A DNA stretch of 64,000 nt from Chlorobiaceae bacterium (GCA_012972825.1 JABDHL010000056.1:35145-99144); one strand, 5' to 3'; counted from the stretch's first letter, positions 50,206-58,585 are shown. Numbers and translations: made by a program. Notes: generated by a model not told the origin, from the letters alone.

Positions 50206-51291
50206 ATGAAAAATCTACATCCCAGCTATAGAAAAATTGTCGTAAAAATCGGCACGAATGTTATTACCGATAAAAACGGAAAGCTTGACCTTGAGATTCT
50301 CCAGCAGCTCACCACCCAGATAGCGGAACTGCAGAAGCAGGGGATTCAGATCATCCTTGTCTCATCGGGTGCTGTCGGTGCAGGACGTTCGGTGGTCAAA
50401 CTCTCCGGCGCCATCGCGCCGGTTGCTGCCCGGCAGGTACTTGCTTCAACAGGTCAGATCAAGCTGATCAGCACCTACAACGAACTCTTCAGTAAGCACG
50501 GACTGATTACCGCGCAGATCCTTGTAACCAAAAGCGATTTCAGCGACCGCCTGCACTACCTCAACATGCAGACCTGCTTCAGCTCCCTTCTGCAACAGAA
50601 CATTATTCCAGTTGTCAATGAAAACGATGCCGTTTCAGTGACCGAGCTGATGTTTACCGACAATGATGAGCTCTCCGGACTCATTGCATCAATGATGGAT
50701 GTTGAGGGCTATATCATTCTTTCACATGTTGACGGCCTCTTCGACATGAAAACAGGGGGCGGCACCATCATCCCCGTTATTGATGCCTCGACTAAACATT
50801 TCCACCAGTATATCCATCCTGGAAAATCCGAATTCGGACGAGGGGGCATGCTGACCAAGTGCCACATAGCGCAGAAGCTTTCACGGCTCGGCATCACTGT
50901 CCATATCGCCAACGGACGTACCCCGGGTGTTCTCCTCTCGATTCTTGAGGGAGAACAAAACGGGACAAAATTTCTGCCGCAAAAAGCAACACACGGGCCA
51001 AAACGATGGATTGCCAACAGCGAAGGGATGGAAAAGGGAGCAGTCACCGTCAATATGGGCGCTGAAATGGCGCTGGTGGCCGGAGAGCGCGCCAACAGCC
51101 TGCTGCCGGTCGGTATTGAGTCGATTGAGGGGCGTTTCCTGAAAGGCGACATTATCAAGGTATGCGCCACAGACGGCACCGTCATCGGCTACGGTATGGC
51201 GCAATACAGCTCAGAAAAAACTAAGGCCATCATGGGGCTGAAGGATCAGAAACCCCTGATTCATTACGATTACCTCTATATAACCTCCTGA
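50206..51291 (+). CDS. proB: Glutamate 5-kinase with PUA domain
   Basis: The 361-aa enzyme phosphorylates glutamate as the first step to proline. The amino-acid-kinase domain has VVKIGTNVITD, VSSGAVGAG and VNENDAVS. The C-terminal PUA domain (about 275-355) follows. The start is ATG 50206. proA follows 12 nt later. Confidence 0.96.
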   Translation: MKNLHPSYRKIVVKIGTNVITDKNGKLDLEILQQLTTQIAELQKQGIQIILVSSGAVGAGRSVVKLSGAIAPVAARQVLASTGQIKLISTYNELFSKHGLITAQILVTKSDFSDRLHYLNMQTCFSSLLQQNIIPVVNENDAVSVTELMFTDNDELSGLIASMMDVEGYIILSHVDGLFDMKTGGGTIIPVIDASTKHFHQYIHPGKSEFGRGGMLTKCHIAQKLSRLGITVHIANGRTPGVLLSILEGEQNGTKFLPQKATHGPKRWIANSEGMEKGAVTVNMGAEMALVAGERANSLLPVGIESIEGRFLKGDIIKVCATDGTVIGYGMAQYSSEKTKAIMGLKDQKPLIHYDYLYITS

Positions 51292-51303
51292 ACTCCATCC
51301 GAC

Positions 51304-52560
51304 ATGAAGGAAACGATAATAAAACAGCTCCGTGCCGTCCAGCAGGCAAGCAGAGAGATCATCACCCTCACCGATGAGACGATCAACCGCCTGCTGTTCG
51401 CCCTTGCCGACAGCATTCCCGCTCACCAGGAAGCCATTCTCCAGGCCAACCAGAAGGACATCGAACGGATGGATCCGGCAGACCCCATGCTTGACCGACT
51501 GCTGCTCAACGCATCGCGCCTTGATGCCATTGCCTCCGACATCCGCAACGTCGCTTCACTCCTCTCTCCGCTCGATTCAGTGCTTGAAGCACGAGTGTTG
51601 CCGAACGGCCTCAACCTGAAAAAAGTCACGGTTCCAATAGGAGTAATCGGCATTATCTATGAAGCGCGTCCCAATGTAACCTTCGATGTCTTCGCGCTCT
51701 GCCTGAAATCCGGAAATGCCACAGTACTGAAAGGCGGAAGCGATGCCATGTATTCGAATATTGCCATTGTTGATCTCATCCATACCGTTCTAAAGGAGCA
51801 CTCGATCAATCCCGATACGCTCTACCTGTTACCGTCAGAACGGGAAGCAGCAGCCGTCATGCTCAATGCGGTCGGCTTTATCGACATGATCATTCCGCGG
51901 GGCAGTCAGAAACTTATCGACTTTGTCCGTAATAACGCAAAGGTTCCCGTGATTGAAACCGGCGCAGGCATTGTGCATACCTATTTCGATAAAACCGGAG
52001 ATCTCAACCTTGGACAAAAGATCATCTTCAATGCAAAAACCCGTCGTCCGAGTGTCTGCACTGCACTTGATACTCTGGTGATCCATAAGGAACGGCTTGA
52101 TGACCTTCCGGCACTCGTCAAACCGCTGCAGGAAAAAAAGGTGATACTCTTTGCCGATGAGGCTGCTTATCTGAAACTGCAAGGTTCTTACCCTGGTGCA
52201 CTGCTGCATCGGGCTGAACCGGAACATTTCGGCACCGAGTTCCTCTCTCTGAAAATGTCGGTAAAAACCGTAGATTCCCTTGAAGAGGCGCTTGAGCACA
52301 TTGCCCACTACAGCTCCCGTCACAGTGAAGCCATCATAGCGGAGGATCCGGAGACAAAAGAGATATTTTTAAAAAGAATCGATGCTGCTGTTGTCTATGC
52401 AAACACTTCAACAGCATTCACCGATGGCGCCCAGTTCGGACTGGGTGCAGAAATCGGCATAAGCACACAGAAACTCCATGCGAGAGGTCCGATGGCCCTG
52501 AAAGAGCTGACTACCTATAAATGGATTATTGAGGGGAATGGGCAAGTGAGGCCGGTGTGA
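51304..52560 (+). CDS. proA: Gamma-glutamyl phosphate reductase
   Basis: The 418-aa aldehyde-dehydrogenase-fold enzyme reduces glutamyl phosphate to the semialdehyde. It has [19 protein letters not shown], the [15 protein letters not shown] segment with the catalytic Cys, and the end motif [18 protein letters not shown]. It completes a proBA pair; proC is not in the window. Confidence 0.97.
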   Translation: MKETIIKQLRAVQQASREIITLTDETINRLLFALADSIPAHQEAILQANQKDIERMDPADPMLDRLLLNASRLDAIASDIRNVASLLSPLDSVLEARVLPNGLNLKKVTVPIGVIGIIYEARPNVTFDVFALCLKSGNATVLKGGSDAMYSNIAIVDLIHTVLKEHSINPDTLYLLPSEREAAAVMLNAVGFIDMIIPRGSQKLIDFVRNNAKVPVIETGAGIVHTYFDKTGDLNLGQKIIFNAKTRRPSVCTALDTLVIHKERLDDLPALVKPLQEKKVILFADEAAYLKLQGSYPGALLHRAEPEHFGTEFLSLKMSVKTVDSLEEALEHIAHYSSRHSEAIIAEDPETKEIFLKRIDAAVVYANTSTAFTDGAQFGLGAEIGISTQKLHARGPMALKELTTYKWIIEGNGQVRPV

Positions 52561-52736
52561 TGGGAATCAGATGAGCTTGAGGGTTTTGAATGATTGGGAT
52601 AAACTGTGATAATAAGTTGTTTTCGTTCAAACACTCCATATGAAAAGGGAGAGATGAAAGCAGTTCCAGCGAAAGAAGTTTTCAGTAAATTGAAAGCGGC
52701 AAAACCAAATAAATCTCTTCATTATCTTTTCTCCTC

Positions 52737-52765
52737 TTGCATCATGATATCATATTCAGTATCAT
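52737..52765 (+). promoter_or_regulatory. Probable hicAB promoter with palindromic operator
   Basis: TTGCAT (52737-52742) and TATCAT (52760-52765) are 17 nt apart, like a sigma-70-type promoter. The spacer holds the perfect palindrome ATGATATCAT (52744-52753), a likely HicB operator. The expected transcription start is at or near the hicA GTG, which would give a nearly leaderless mRNA. Confidence 0.45.
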
Positions 52766-52772
52766 ACCTCTT

Positions 52773-52999
52773 GTGAGTAAAGCAGATAAAATCCTCCAGC
52801 TGACGCAAAAAAATCCCCTTGATTGGCGGATTGACAGTCTAAAAACCGTTGCTGGCGCTTATCAAATATTGAATGGCGACAATGCGGTACAAGTCACGTC
52901 GTTTTTGTACGCACTGATGGTCGGACGTTACCGGTTCCTGCTCATAGGCCAATTAAACCGATATACATCAAGAAATTTGTTGATTTTGTAATGGATTGA
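52773..52999 (+). pseudogene. hicA: HicA-type toxin gene, frameshifted
   Basis: The first frame (GTG 52773) reads SKADKILQLTQKNPLDWRI, then SLKTVAGAYQ, a HicA N-terminus. The -1 frame continues IEWRQCGTSHVVFVRTDGRT, then PVPAHRPIKPIYIKKFVDFV, the HicA dsRBD-like core with its catalytic His, ending at TGA 52999. The join is at about 52863-52870 (CAAATATT), where one A seems lost from a longer A-run. The total of 227 nt is one short of a whole number of codons. hicB follows 3 nt later. Either a real inactivating mutation or a sequencing error explains it. Confidence 0.85.
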
Positions 53000-53002
53000 A
53001 CT

Positions 53003-53365
53003 ATGACAGATTTAAACAAATACCCATTTGAAATTCGTCCTCTTTCAAAAGAAGATGGTGGCGGTTATATGATTTCATTTATTGACTTTTCTGAATGTAT
53101 TACAAATGGTGAAACAATAGCAGAAGCAATTGAAAATGGTATGGATGCCTTACAAGAAACAATTGCTGCCTTAGAAAGCTTAAACTTGCCTGTTCCGGAA
53201 CCAGGTAGTGGTGGCACGTATAGTGGTAAATTTATTCAAAGGGTTCCTAAAAGCATTCATTCACGTTTGGTTATGAGAGCAAAACAAGAGGGTGTCAGCA
53301 TGAACTCTCTTGTAACATCCATGTTGGCAGAGAGCTTAGGCAAACGCGAAACGGTTTCACGATAA
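53003..53365 (+). CDS. hicB: HicB-type antitoxin
   Basis: The 120-aa protein has the HicB partial RNase-H-like domain (about 5-65, with FIDFSECITNGETIAEAIEN). A C-terminal ribbon-helix-helix segment (about 80-115, RVPKSIHSRLVMRAKQEG, then MNSLVTSMLAESLG) should bind its own operator. It is intact while the toxin frame upstream is broken. The A+T content is higher than in the flanking proA, consistent with acquisition. Confidence 0.92.
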   Translation: MTDLNKYPFEIRPLSKEDGGGYMISFIDFSECITNGETIAEAIENGMDALQETIAALESLNLPVPEPGSGGTYSGKFIQRVPKSIHSRLVMRAKQEGVSMNSLVTSMLAESLGKRETVSR

Positions 53366-53546
53366 AATGACAATAAAACAGCGGCAAACAACCATGCGCA
53401 CGCTCTGCTACACAAAATTGATCAAGATGCCTGGATTTCAAGCCAAAAGAAAGGACTCGCCTTACGGAAAGTCATGATTGAATAAATCAGCATCCCATCT
53501 CTCGCAGACATTGCAGGGACATGGGCCAAAACAGACCAGCGTCATA

Positions 53547-54245
53547 ATGCTCACAGCAAAAAACATCAGCAAGTCCTACACCCTTCCTGGCAAAAAGAGC
53601 CTGGAGATCCTACGCGGAGTCAATCTCACGCTGGGTGAAGGTGAGATGGTGACAGTCATTGGAGCTTCGGGCAGCGGAAAAACGACACTGCTGAACATGC
53701 TTGGTACACTCGATACACCCGACGGAGGAGAAATCCTGTTTGATGGAGAACTCCTCTTCATGAATAAAAAATACACGTTATCCCAAAAGGCACTGGCAAA
53801 GTTACGGAACCGCAAAATAGGATTCGTCTTCCAGTTCCATCACCTGCTTTCTGACTTTACCGCCATTGAAAATGTGGCAATGCCGGAGTTCATTGCAACA
53901 GGAAAACTCAAGCCGGCGAAAAAACATGCCGGTGAACTGCTTGCCGGACTCGGACTCAGCGAGCGCATCGAGCACCTTCCCTCGGAACTGTCCGGCGGCG
54001 AACAACAGAGGGTCGCTATTGCCCGGGCCCTGATGAATAACCCTAAGCTGGTTCTGGCAGATGAGCCGAGCGGCAACCTCGACAGCAACAACAGCCGCAT
54101 ACTCTATGAACTGATGGCCCGCCTGAGCAAAGAGCGCCGGACCTCCTTCATCATCGTCACACACAACGAAGAGTACGCCGCCCTGGCCGACCGCTGCCTC
54201 CGCATGGAGAGTGGGCAGTTGCGTCCCTGCGGAGAGGCAAGGTGA
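53547..54245 (+). CDS. lolD: ABC transporter ATPase, LolD type
   Basis: The 232-aa ATPase has Walker [10 protein letters not shown] (39-47), [20 protein letters not shown], signature [15 protein letters not shown] and Walker [18 protein letters not shown]...FTAxEN is the LolD wording, the ATPase of lipoprotein release from the inner membrane. No LolC/E permease is adjacent, so the partner lies elsewhere; a MacB-like role is the alternative. ATG 53547 was chosen over TTG 53478. Confidence 0.87.
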   Translation: MLTAKNISKSYTLPGKKSLEILRGVNLTLGEGEMVTVIGASGSGKTTLLNMLGTLDTPDGGEILFDGELLFMNKKYTLSQKALAKLRNRKIGFVFQFHHLLSDFTAIENVAMPEFIATGKLKPAKKHAGELLAGLGLSERIEHLPSELSGGEQQRVAIARALMNNPKLVLADEPSGNLDSNNSRILYELMARLSKERRTSFIIVTHNEEYAALADRCLRMESGQLRPCGEAR

Positions 54246-54285
54246 GAAAACCTATGACATCAAGCCATTGCAGTATGCTCCCAAC

Positions 54286-54735
54286 TTATTTTATTGAATG
54301 GACATCGGAATCCATTATACATTCCTTCTGGTTAAAGCAGAAATAGGCAACACCAATGGAGACCATAATACATGCGAGGCCAATCATCTGGTTTAAGTCT
54401 GTTTTATGTATATCGAGGGTGATCATTTTGTTTGATATTGCAATGATTGCTATCCGAAGTATCTGAAGAAATGGAATTTTTTCTGAGTGTAAAATAATAG
54501 ATATAGCTTTCATAAGCTCATAACCTACCACCAGGATTAAAATCATTCCATATATCTCGAACAGTTCATGTATGTCGAGCACAAAATAAAGCGGATCTGG
54601 CGATAACAGACCGGTCACCCAGATATACGTCAGATGCGCCGCACCAAAAATCATGCTGAGTGCCAGCATGATAATCATAAATCGCAAAACATATTTAGCG
54701 ACTGTAACAGGATAATGCATAATTTTTTCGTCCAT
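54286..54735 (-). CDS. PsiE-like membrane protein
   Basis: The 149-aa protein has four hydrophobic segments (about 14-36, 56-76, 88-103 and 118-137) and the wording FEIYGMILILVVGYELMKAI. These fit the phosphate-starvation-inducible PsiE family, whose function is unknown. ATG 54735 (MDEKIMHYPV) is used rather than an upstream TTG/ATG extension. It is convergent to the lolD-like gene and divergent from modE. Confidence 0.75.
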   Translation of the reverse strand: MDEKIMHYPVTVAKYVLRFMIIMLALSMIFGAAHLTYIWVTGLLSPDPLYFVLDIHELFEIYGMILILVVGYELMKAISIILHSEKIPFLQILRIAIIAISNKMITLDIHKTDLNQMIGLACIMVSIGVAYFCFNQKECIMDSDVHSIK

Positions 54736-54902
54736 ACTATTTATAGTTTTATAGCAGGTTTTTTTCGTCGGGGGATGAAGGGATGTTAACACCGTAATAA
54801 AGGTAAGTAAAAAAAACAGAAATGTTGTATGTTACTCTTCATGAAGAAAAGAGCCGGCACCTTGACTGAAAGTCTTTATAACAAAAGTTCAGGAACTGAA
54901 GT

Positions 54903-55712
54903 GTGAAATGCAAACAAGAAGAGATCGGGCTTGAGGCCTCCATCTGGTTTCAGAAAGCACAGAACAAGTTTCTTGGCGGTGACAGAATCGCTCTGCTGGA
55001 AAAAATCAATGAGCTTGGTTCAATCAACAGTGCAGCCAAGGCCGTCGGGATCAGTTATAAAACAGCATGGCATCTCGTCAATATGGTCAATAACCTCTCC
55101 GAAAAACCTCTTGTAGATCGAGTTGCAGGCGGAAAAGGGGGAGGCGGTACTGTTCTGACCAAAGAGGGGAAAAAAGTTATCAAACAGTTTCGGGTTGTTC
55201 AGGAAGAACACCGAAAGTTTCTCCGGAATCTTGAAGGACGTCTCGGAGAGACCAATAACCTTTATCAATTTCTAAGAATGATATCAATGAAAATCAGCGC
55301 ACGAAATGTCTTTTCCGGCACTATTGAAAAAATCACCAAAGGATCAGTCAACGCTGAGGTTATTCTTCTGATCAATGCTGATACCCGCATCGTTTCAACT
55401 ATCACCAATGGCGCAGTGGACAACCTCAGCCTGAAAGAAGGTATGAATGCCTACGCCATCATCAAATCAAGCTCAATTATTGTCGCCCGGGAGCTGCTGG
55501 ATGCCAAGTTAAGTGCGCGCAACGTTATACCCGGAAAAATAAGCAAACTTATTGAAGGCCCTGTCAGCACAGAGGTTGATGTTGAAATCGGAGAAGGCAA
55601 CGTTATTTCCGCCATCATCACTCATGGCAGTTCTGAAAAGCTTGAACTGAAAGAGGGCGACACTGCCTGTGCAGTGTTCAAAGCCTCAAGTGTGATCCTT
55701 GGTATAAACTAA
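54903..55712 (+). CDS. modE: ModE-type molybdate-responsive regulator with two Mop domains
   Basis: The 269-aa protein has an N-terminal winged helix (helix-turn-helix about 37-62, INSAAKAVGISYKTAWHLV). Two molybdate-binding Mop/TOBE domains follow, beginning ISARNVFSGTIEKI (131) and LSARNVIPGKISKL (203). The start is GTG 54903. Full-length ModE represses molybdate uptake genes and can activate Mo-enzymes, including nitrogenase in diazotrophs. No mod or nif gene is in the window. Confidence 0.93.
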   Translation: MKCKQEEIGLEASIWFQKAQNKFLGGDRIALLEKINELGSINSAAKAVGISYKTAWHLVNMVNNLSEKPLVDRVAGGKGGGGTVLTKEGKKVIKQFRVVQEEHRKFLRNLEGRLGETNNLYQFLRMISMKISARNVFSGTIEKITKGSVNAEVILLINADTRIVSTITNGAVDNLSLKEGMNAYAIIKSSSIIVARELLDAKLSARNVIPGKISKLIEGPVSTEVDVEIGEGNVISAIITHGSSEKLELKEGDTACAVFKASSVILGIN

Positions 55713-55745
55713 GATGCTGGTCAATCCATATTGATTGCTACGTTC

Positions 55746-56008
55746 GATAGATTTCTCACATTCGTTCGAAATGACAGAGGATGAAGGCCGAAATCTCAGG
55801 CATGAACCGCTTCCGTCATCCCGATCGAAGAGAGGGATCTCCAGGTGGTTGCGATAGATTTCGCACGCACGTTCGAAATGACAGAGGATGAAGGCCGAAA
55901 TCTCAGGCATGAACCGCTTCCAGTCATCCCGATCGAAGAGAGGGATCTCCAGGTGGTTGCGATAGATTTCACACGCACGTTCGAAATGACAGAGGATGAA
56001 GGCCGAAA
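55746..56008. repeat. Intergenic tandem repeat, 107-108 bp period, 2.4 copies
   Basis: GATAGATTTC begins units at 55746, 55853 and 55961, giving periods of 107 and 108 bp. The third copy stops after GAAGGCCGAAA. Units are almost identical, differing by single bases and one inserted A. They contain CGTTCGAAATGACAGAGGA and GATCGAAGAGAGGGATCTCC. It is non-coding on both strands as far as I can judge. Confidence 0.9.
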
Positions 56009-56068
56009 GGACAGAGTGAAAAGCTTCGAAAGGACAAGTGAATAAATAAAAAAAATCAATTTTATTTT

Positions 56069-56103
56069 GGAAATTTCCGGAAATATAGTTAACAATTGTT
56101 AAC
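56069..56103. promoter_or_regulatory. Cluster of palindromes upstream of the Cys leader ORF
   Basis: The overlapping palindromes GGAAATTTCC (56069-56078) and TTTCCGGAAA (56074-56083) are followed by the perfect 16-bp palindrome GTTAACAATTGTTAAC (56088-56103). This ends 24 nt before the leader ATG at 56128. It looks like an operator or promoter region for the sulfur locus; the regulator is unknown. Confidence 0.5.
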
Positions 56104-56127
56104 GGCAAACAGAATCATTCTCTACTC

Positions 56128-56220
56128 ATGAAAACAAAGATCTCGACTATCTCCATAATGTGCTGCTGTTGCGGTTTGCAGATACATTCTGACAAAAGGA
56201 TATCGGGGAGCACGACGTAA
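56128..56220 (+). CDS. Cys-rich leader peptide (candidate attenuator peptide)
   Basis: This 30-codon frame, ATG 56128 to TAA 56220, encodes MKTKISTISIMCCCCGLQ followed by a polar tail. Four consecutive Cys codons (TGC TGC TGT TGC) occupy 56161-56172. It lies alone between palindromic operator-like DNA and a strong intrinsic terminator, at the head of a cysteine/methionine gene set. A run of the regulating amino acid's codons before a terminator is the hallmark of ribosome-mediated attenuation. No clear Shine-Dalgarno is visible, which weakens the case. Confidence 0.5.
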   Translation: MKTKISTISIMCCCCGLQIHSDKRISGSTT

Positions 56221-56290
56221 CTCATTCATGATTTCATGAAGTTAGTAAAGTCTTTAAAGCCGGTTCTGAATGTCAGAACCGGCTTTTTTT
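56187..56290 (+). promoter_or_regulatory. Candidate cysteine attenuator: antiterminator and terminator
   Basis: The terminator hairpin pairs AAAGCCGGTTCTGA (56256-56269) with TCAGAACCGGCTTT (56273-56286), followed by Ts to 56290. An upstream segment, TTCTGACA (56187-56194), is perfectly complementary to TGTCAGAA (56271-56278) in the terminator loop and 3' arm. It could form a competing antiterminator. A small hairpin TTCATG/CATGAA lies between them at 56225-56240. A ribosome stalled at the Cys codons would leave 56187-56194 free. The terminator itself is certain; the switch is inference. Confidence 0.55.
56256..56290 (+). terminator. Strong intrinsic terminator ahead of the sulfur operon
   Basis: A 14-bp perfect stem with an ATG triloop is followed by a T-run (56284-56290). 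It lies 36 nt after the leader stop and 46 nt before the next gene's ATG. Confidence 0.92.
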
Positions 56291-56335
56291 ATTTCGCTTG
56301 ATCATTCATAACACGATAACCGGAGGATAAAAATT

Positions 56336-56806
56336 ATGTCATCAAAAGAAACACCAGCGACATGCGTGGGTATACCATTACCGATAGTCAAACTTAACAG
56401 ATGGGTACTGCTCACTTGCATCTCGATTGCCATAATCATTCAACAGCCGATAATAACTACCGTACTTTTTTTTATCATTCTTTCTGCCGTAGCGTTCGGC
56501 AAAACCGGAAGTCTTATTTACATAATCGGAGCCCGCATTTTCGCAAAGCAAAATGAAAATGCACCAACTGAAGATCCGAGACTCATGCGGTTCAATAACT
56601 CCATCGCAGCAATTCTGCTCGGAGGTGCCCAGATTGCCTTCATTGCAGGTACGCCTCTGACAGGGTGGATCCTGTCAGGATTTGTTGCTGTTGCTGCTAC
56701 TGTAGCTCTCTCAGGATTCTGCTTCGGGTGCTTCCTCTTTTACCAGTTTAATCTGCAGCGTTTCAAACTCTTCGGCAACCAGCAGGCAAAACAGGAGGGC
56801 ACCTGA
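56336..56806 (+). CDS. DUF4395-like membrane protein
   Basis: The 156-aa protein has four hydrophobic segments: about 22-36, 40-66 and a C-terminal pair about 90-140. It ends with a Cys pair, SGFCFGCFLFYQ. An N-terminal Cys (ATCVGIPLPIVKLNRW) precedes an Asn-Arg, and GFCxGC is characteristic of DUF4395. That family often sits beside rhodaneses and sulfur-metabolism genes. The function is unknown. A good ribosome site GGAGG (56322-56326) precedes ATG 56336. It is the first gene after the candidate Cys attenuator. Confidence 0.65.
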   Translation: MSSKETPATCVGIPLPIVKLNRWVLLTCISIAIIIQQPIITTVLFFIILSAVAFGKTGSLIYIIGARIFAKQNENAPTEDPRLMRFNNSIAAILLGGAQIAFIAGTPLTGWILSGFVAVAATVALSGFCFGCFLFYQFNLQRFKLFGNQQAKQEGT

Positions 56807-56820
56807 ATAACAGTTCCGGG

Positions 56821-56896
56821 GGCGACGTGGGTGAGAGGTTAAAACCAGGGTCTGCAAAACCTGCATTAATCGCAAGTTCGAATCTTGCCGTCGCCG
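56821..56896 (+). tRNA. tRNA-Cys (anticodon GCA)
   Basis: The acceptor stem GGCGACG/CGTCGCC (56821-56827 with 56889-56895) is perfect. The D-arm GGTGAGAGGTTAAAACC and T-arm GCAAG-TTCGAAT-CTTGC are normal. The anticodon loop CTGCAAA gives GCA (Cys). The anticodon stem is irregular: AGGGT opposes ACCTG with an A-G and a G-T pair, the space before it seems one base short, and the variable region is about 8 nt. CCA is not encoded. It lies 14 nt after the DUF4395-like gene and 58 nt before the sulfhydrylase gene. Confidence 0.8.
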
Positions 56897-56954
56897 CAAC
56901 TTAAATGAATATCTTGTAATACGACAATAACAAACAAAACAAGGAGTATAACCA

Positions 56955-58286
56955 ATGAGTGAAAAAAACTACCGCTTTGAAACCCTGGCCCTTCATGCTG
57001 GCCAAACAGTAGACGCAACACAATCCCGTGGAGTACCGGTTTACCGTACCAGCTCCTATCTCTTTAAAAGCACTGAACATGCAGCAAACCTTTTCGCACT
57101 GAAAGAACTTGGCAATATTTACACCCGGTTGATGAACCCGACTACCGATGTCCTTGAACAGCGGGTTACACAGCTCGAAGGCGGCGCAGCATCCGTTGCT
57201 TTGGCATCAGGCACTGCAGCAATTTTTTATGCAATCATCACACTGGCCGAAGCTGGTGATGAAATCGTTTCTGCAAACAACCTTTATGGCGGTACCTATA
57301 CCCAGTTTGATGCCATTCTCCCAAAACTTGGTATAAGTGTTAAATTTGTCGACCCGAAAAACCCTGCAAATTTTGAAAAAGCAATCACGGATAAAACAAA
57401 AGCAATCTTCATTGAAACCATCGGCAACCCTGTACTCGACTACACCGATGTCAAGGCCATTGCAGAGGTGGCTCACCGCAACGGACTTCCGCTGATTGTC
57501 GATGCAACCTTCACGACTCCCTATCTGCTCAAAACAATCGATCTTGGAGCCGACATTGTCATAAACTCCCTGACCAAATGGCTTGGAGGACATGGTGCCG
57601 GTATCGGCGGCATCATTACCGATGCAGGCCGTTTTAACTGGAAAGGCGGTCGGCACCCCCTCTTTACAGAACCAGACAAGAACTATCACGGACTGCGCTG
57701 GGCCATTGATCTTCCTGAGCCGCTTGCACCAATTGCATTTGCCCTTCGGGTACGCACCGTCCCGCTAAGAAACCTTGGAGCAAGTATTTCACCTGACAAC
57801 TCATGGATTTTTATTCAGGGCATTGAAACCCTGCCTCTCCGCGTTGCACGTCATTCAGAAAACGCGCTTATAATCGCCGAACATCTTTCGCAACATCCTG
57901 AAGTTTCCTGGGTACGTTATCCGGGACTGAAAACAGATCCTTCATACCCTGCAGCTTCAAAAGATCTGAAAAACGGTTTTGGCGGTATGGTTGTATTTGG
58001 AGTCAAAGGCGGCTATGAAGCAGCGGTAAAAATCATCGATAACATAAAGCTCTTCTCGCATCTGGCAAACGTCGGAGATGCCAAAAGCCTTATTCTCCAC
58101 CCGGCAAGCACCTCACACAGCCAGCTGTCTGCAGAGCAGCAACTCGAGAGCGGTCTTTCACCCGACCTGATCCGCCTCTCCGTCGGACTCGAACATCCGG
58201 ATGACCTGATCGAGGCGCTCGATGACGCACTTCGGACAGAGGAAACACATAAATCAAGCTGGTTATCAAAACTGATTAAAAAATAA
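56955..58286 (+). CDS. metY: O-acetylhomoserine sulfhydrylase (O-acetylhomoserine aminocarboxypropyltransferase)
   Basis: The 443-aa PLP enzyme of the Cys/Met-metabolism family makes homocysteine directly from O-acetylhomoserine and sulfide. It has FETLALHAGQ, YTRLMNPTTDVLEQR, the PLP-binding Lys208 in NSLTKWLGGHGAGIGG, and the end motif RLSVGLEHPDDLI. Its length, and the long insert around 215-270, fit MetY rather than cystathionine gamma-synthase (about 380 aa). Direct sulfhydrylation suits a sulfide-rich habitat. Its substrate comes from MetX encoded at 12170-13249. Confidence 0.93.
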   Translation: MSEKNYRFETLALHAGQTVDATQSRGVPVYRTSSYLFKSTEHAANLFALKELGNIYTRLMNPTTDVLEQRVTQLEGGAASVALASGTAAIFYAIITLAEAGDEIVSANNLYGGTYTQFDAILPKLGISVKFVDPKNPANFEKAITDKTKAIFIETIGNPVLDYTDVKAIAEVAHRNGLPLIVDATFTTPYLLKTIDLGADIVINSLTKWLGGHGAGIGGIITDAGRFNWKGGRHPLFTEPDKNYHGLRWAIDLPEPLAPIAFALRVRTVPLRNLGASISPDNSWIFIQGIETLPLRVARHSENALIIAEHLSQHPEVSWVRYPGLKTDPSYPAASKDLKNGFGGMVVFGVKGGYEAAVKIIDNIKLFSHLANVGDAKSLILHPASTSHSQLSAEQQLESGLSPDLIRLSVGLEHPDDLIEALDDALRTEETHKSSWLSKLIKK

Positions 58287-58316
58287 TCTTTTATACTTTT
58301 TTTTTACAACTACACA

Positions 58317-58583
58317 ATGATCAACAAGCATCTCACCGTCAAGGCACCTGCAGGTCTGCATTTTCGTGCTCTTGGAAAGATCCACAGGATTTCCCGAGAA
58401 CATCAGTGCACTGTTCTTTTTGAAAAAGAGAACGGTGAAACAGCCAATTCAGAATCCTACGTAGAGATGCTTGCTCTTTGTGCCATTCTCGGTACCACGC
58501 TTCAGGTAACGGTCGATGGCCTTAACGAGACCAAAGCACTGGAAATGATTCAGGAAGTTTTTGAAAACGGAGCAGGTATCTGA
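58317..58583 (+). CDS. HPr-like phosphocarrier protein
   Basis: The 88-aa protein has the HPr fold signature with the phosphorylatable His at exactly position 15 (PAGLHFRALGKI) and Arg17. The usual Pro18 is replaced by Ala. A Ser at about 47 in NSESYVEML aligns with the regulatory Ser46 site. No enzyme I, EII or HPr kinase gene is visible. It may be a regulatory rather than a sugar-transport HPr. It ends 2 nt before a response-regulator gene, so the two are translationally linked. Confidence 0.85.
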   Translation: MINKHLTVKAPAGLHFRALGKIHRISREHQCTVLFEKENGETANSESYVEMLALCAILGTTLQVTVDGLNETKALEMIQEVFENGAGI

Positions 58584-58585
58584 TA

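Noticed and set aside
52654..52776. 40-codon frame (MKAVPAKEVFSKLKAAKP...) with a good ribosome site upstream of hicA
   Set aside because: It overlaps the hicA promoter and start, has no recognised domain and ends in low-quality sequence; at best a remnant of another antitoxin.
55686..56108. Minus-strand and plus-strand open frames across the tandem repeat
   Set aside because: They only translate the 107-bp repeat units, with no protein-like features, and appear in several frames at once.
56711..56899. Minus-strand frame starting MRRRQDSNLRLMQ over the tRNA-Cys
   Set aside because: This is the familiar artefact of translating the antisense of a tRNA gene.
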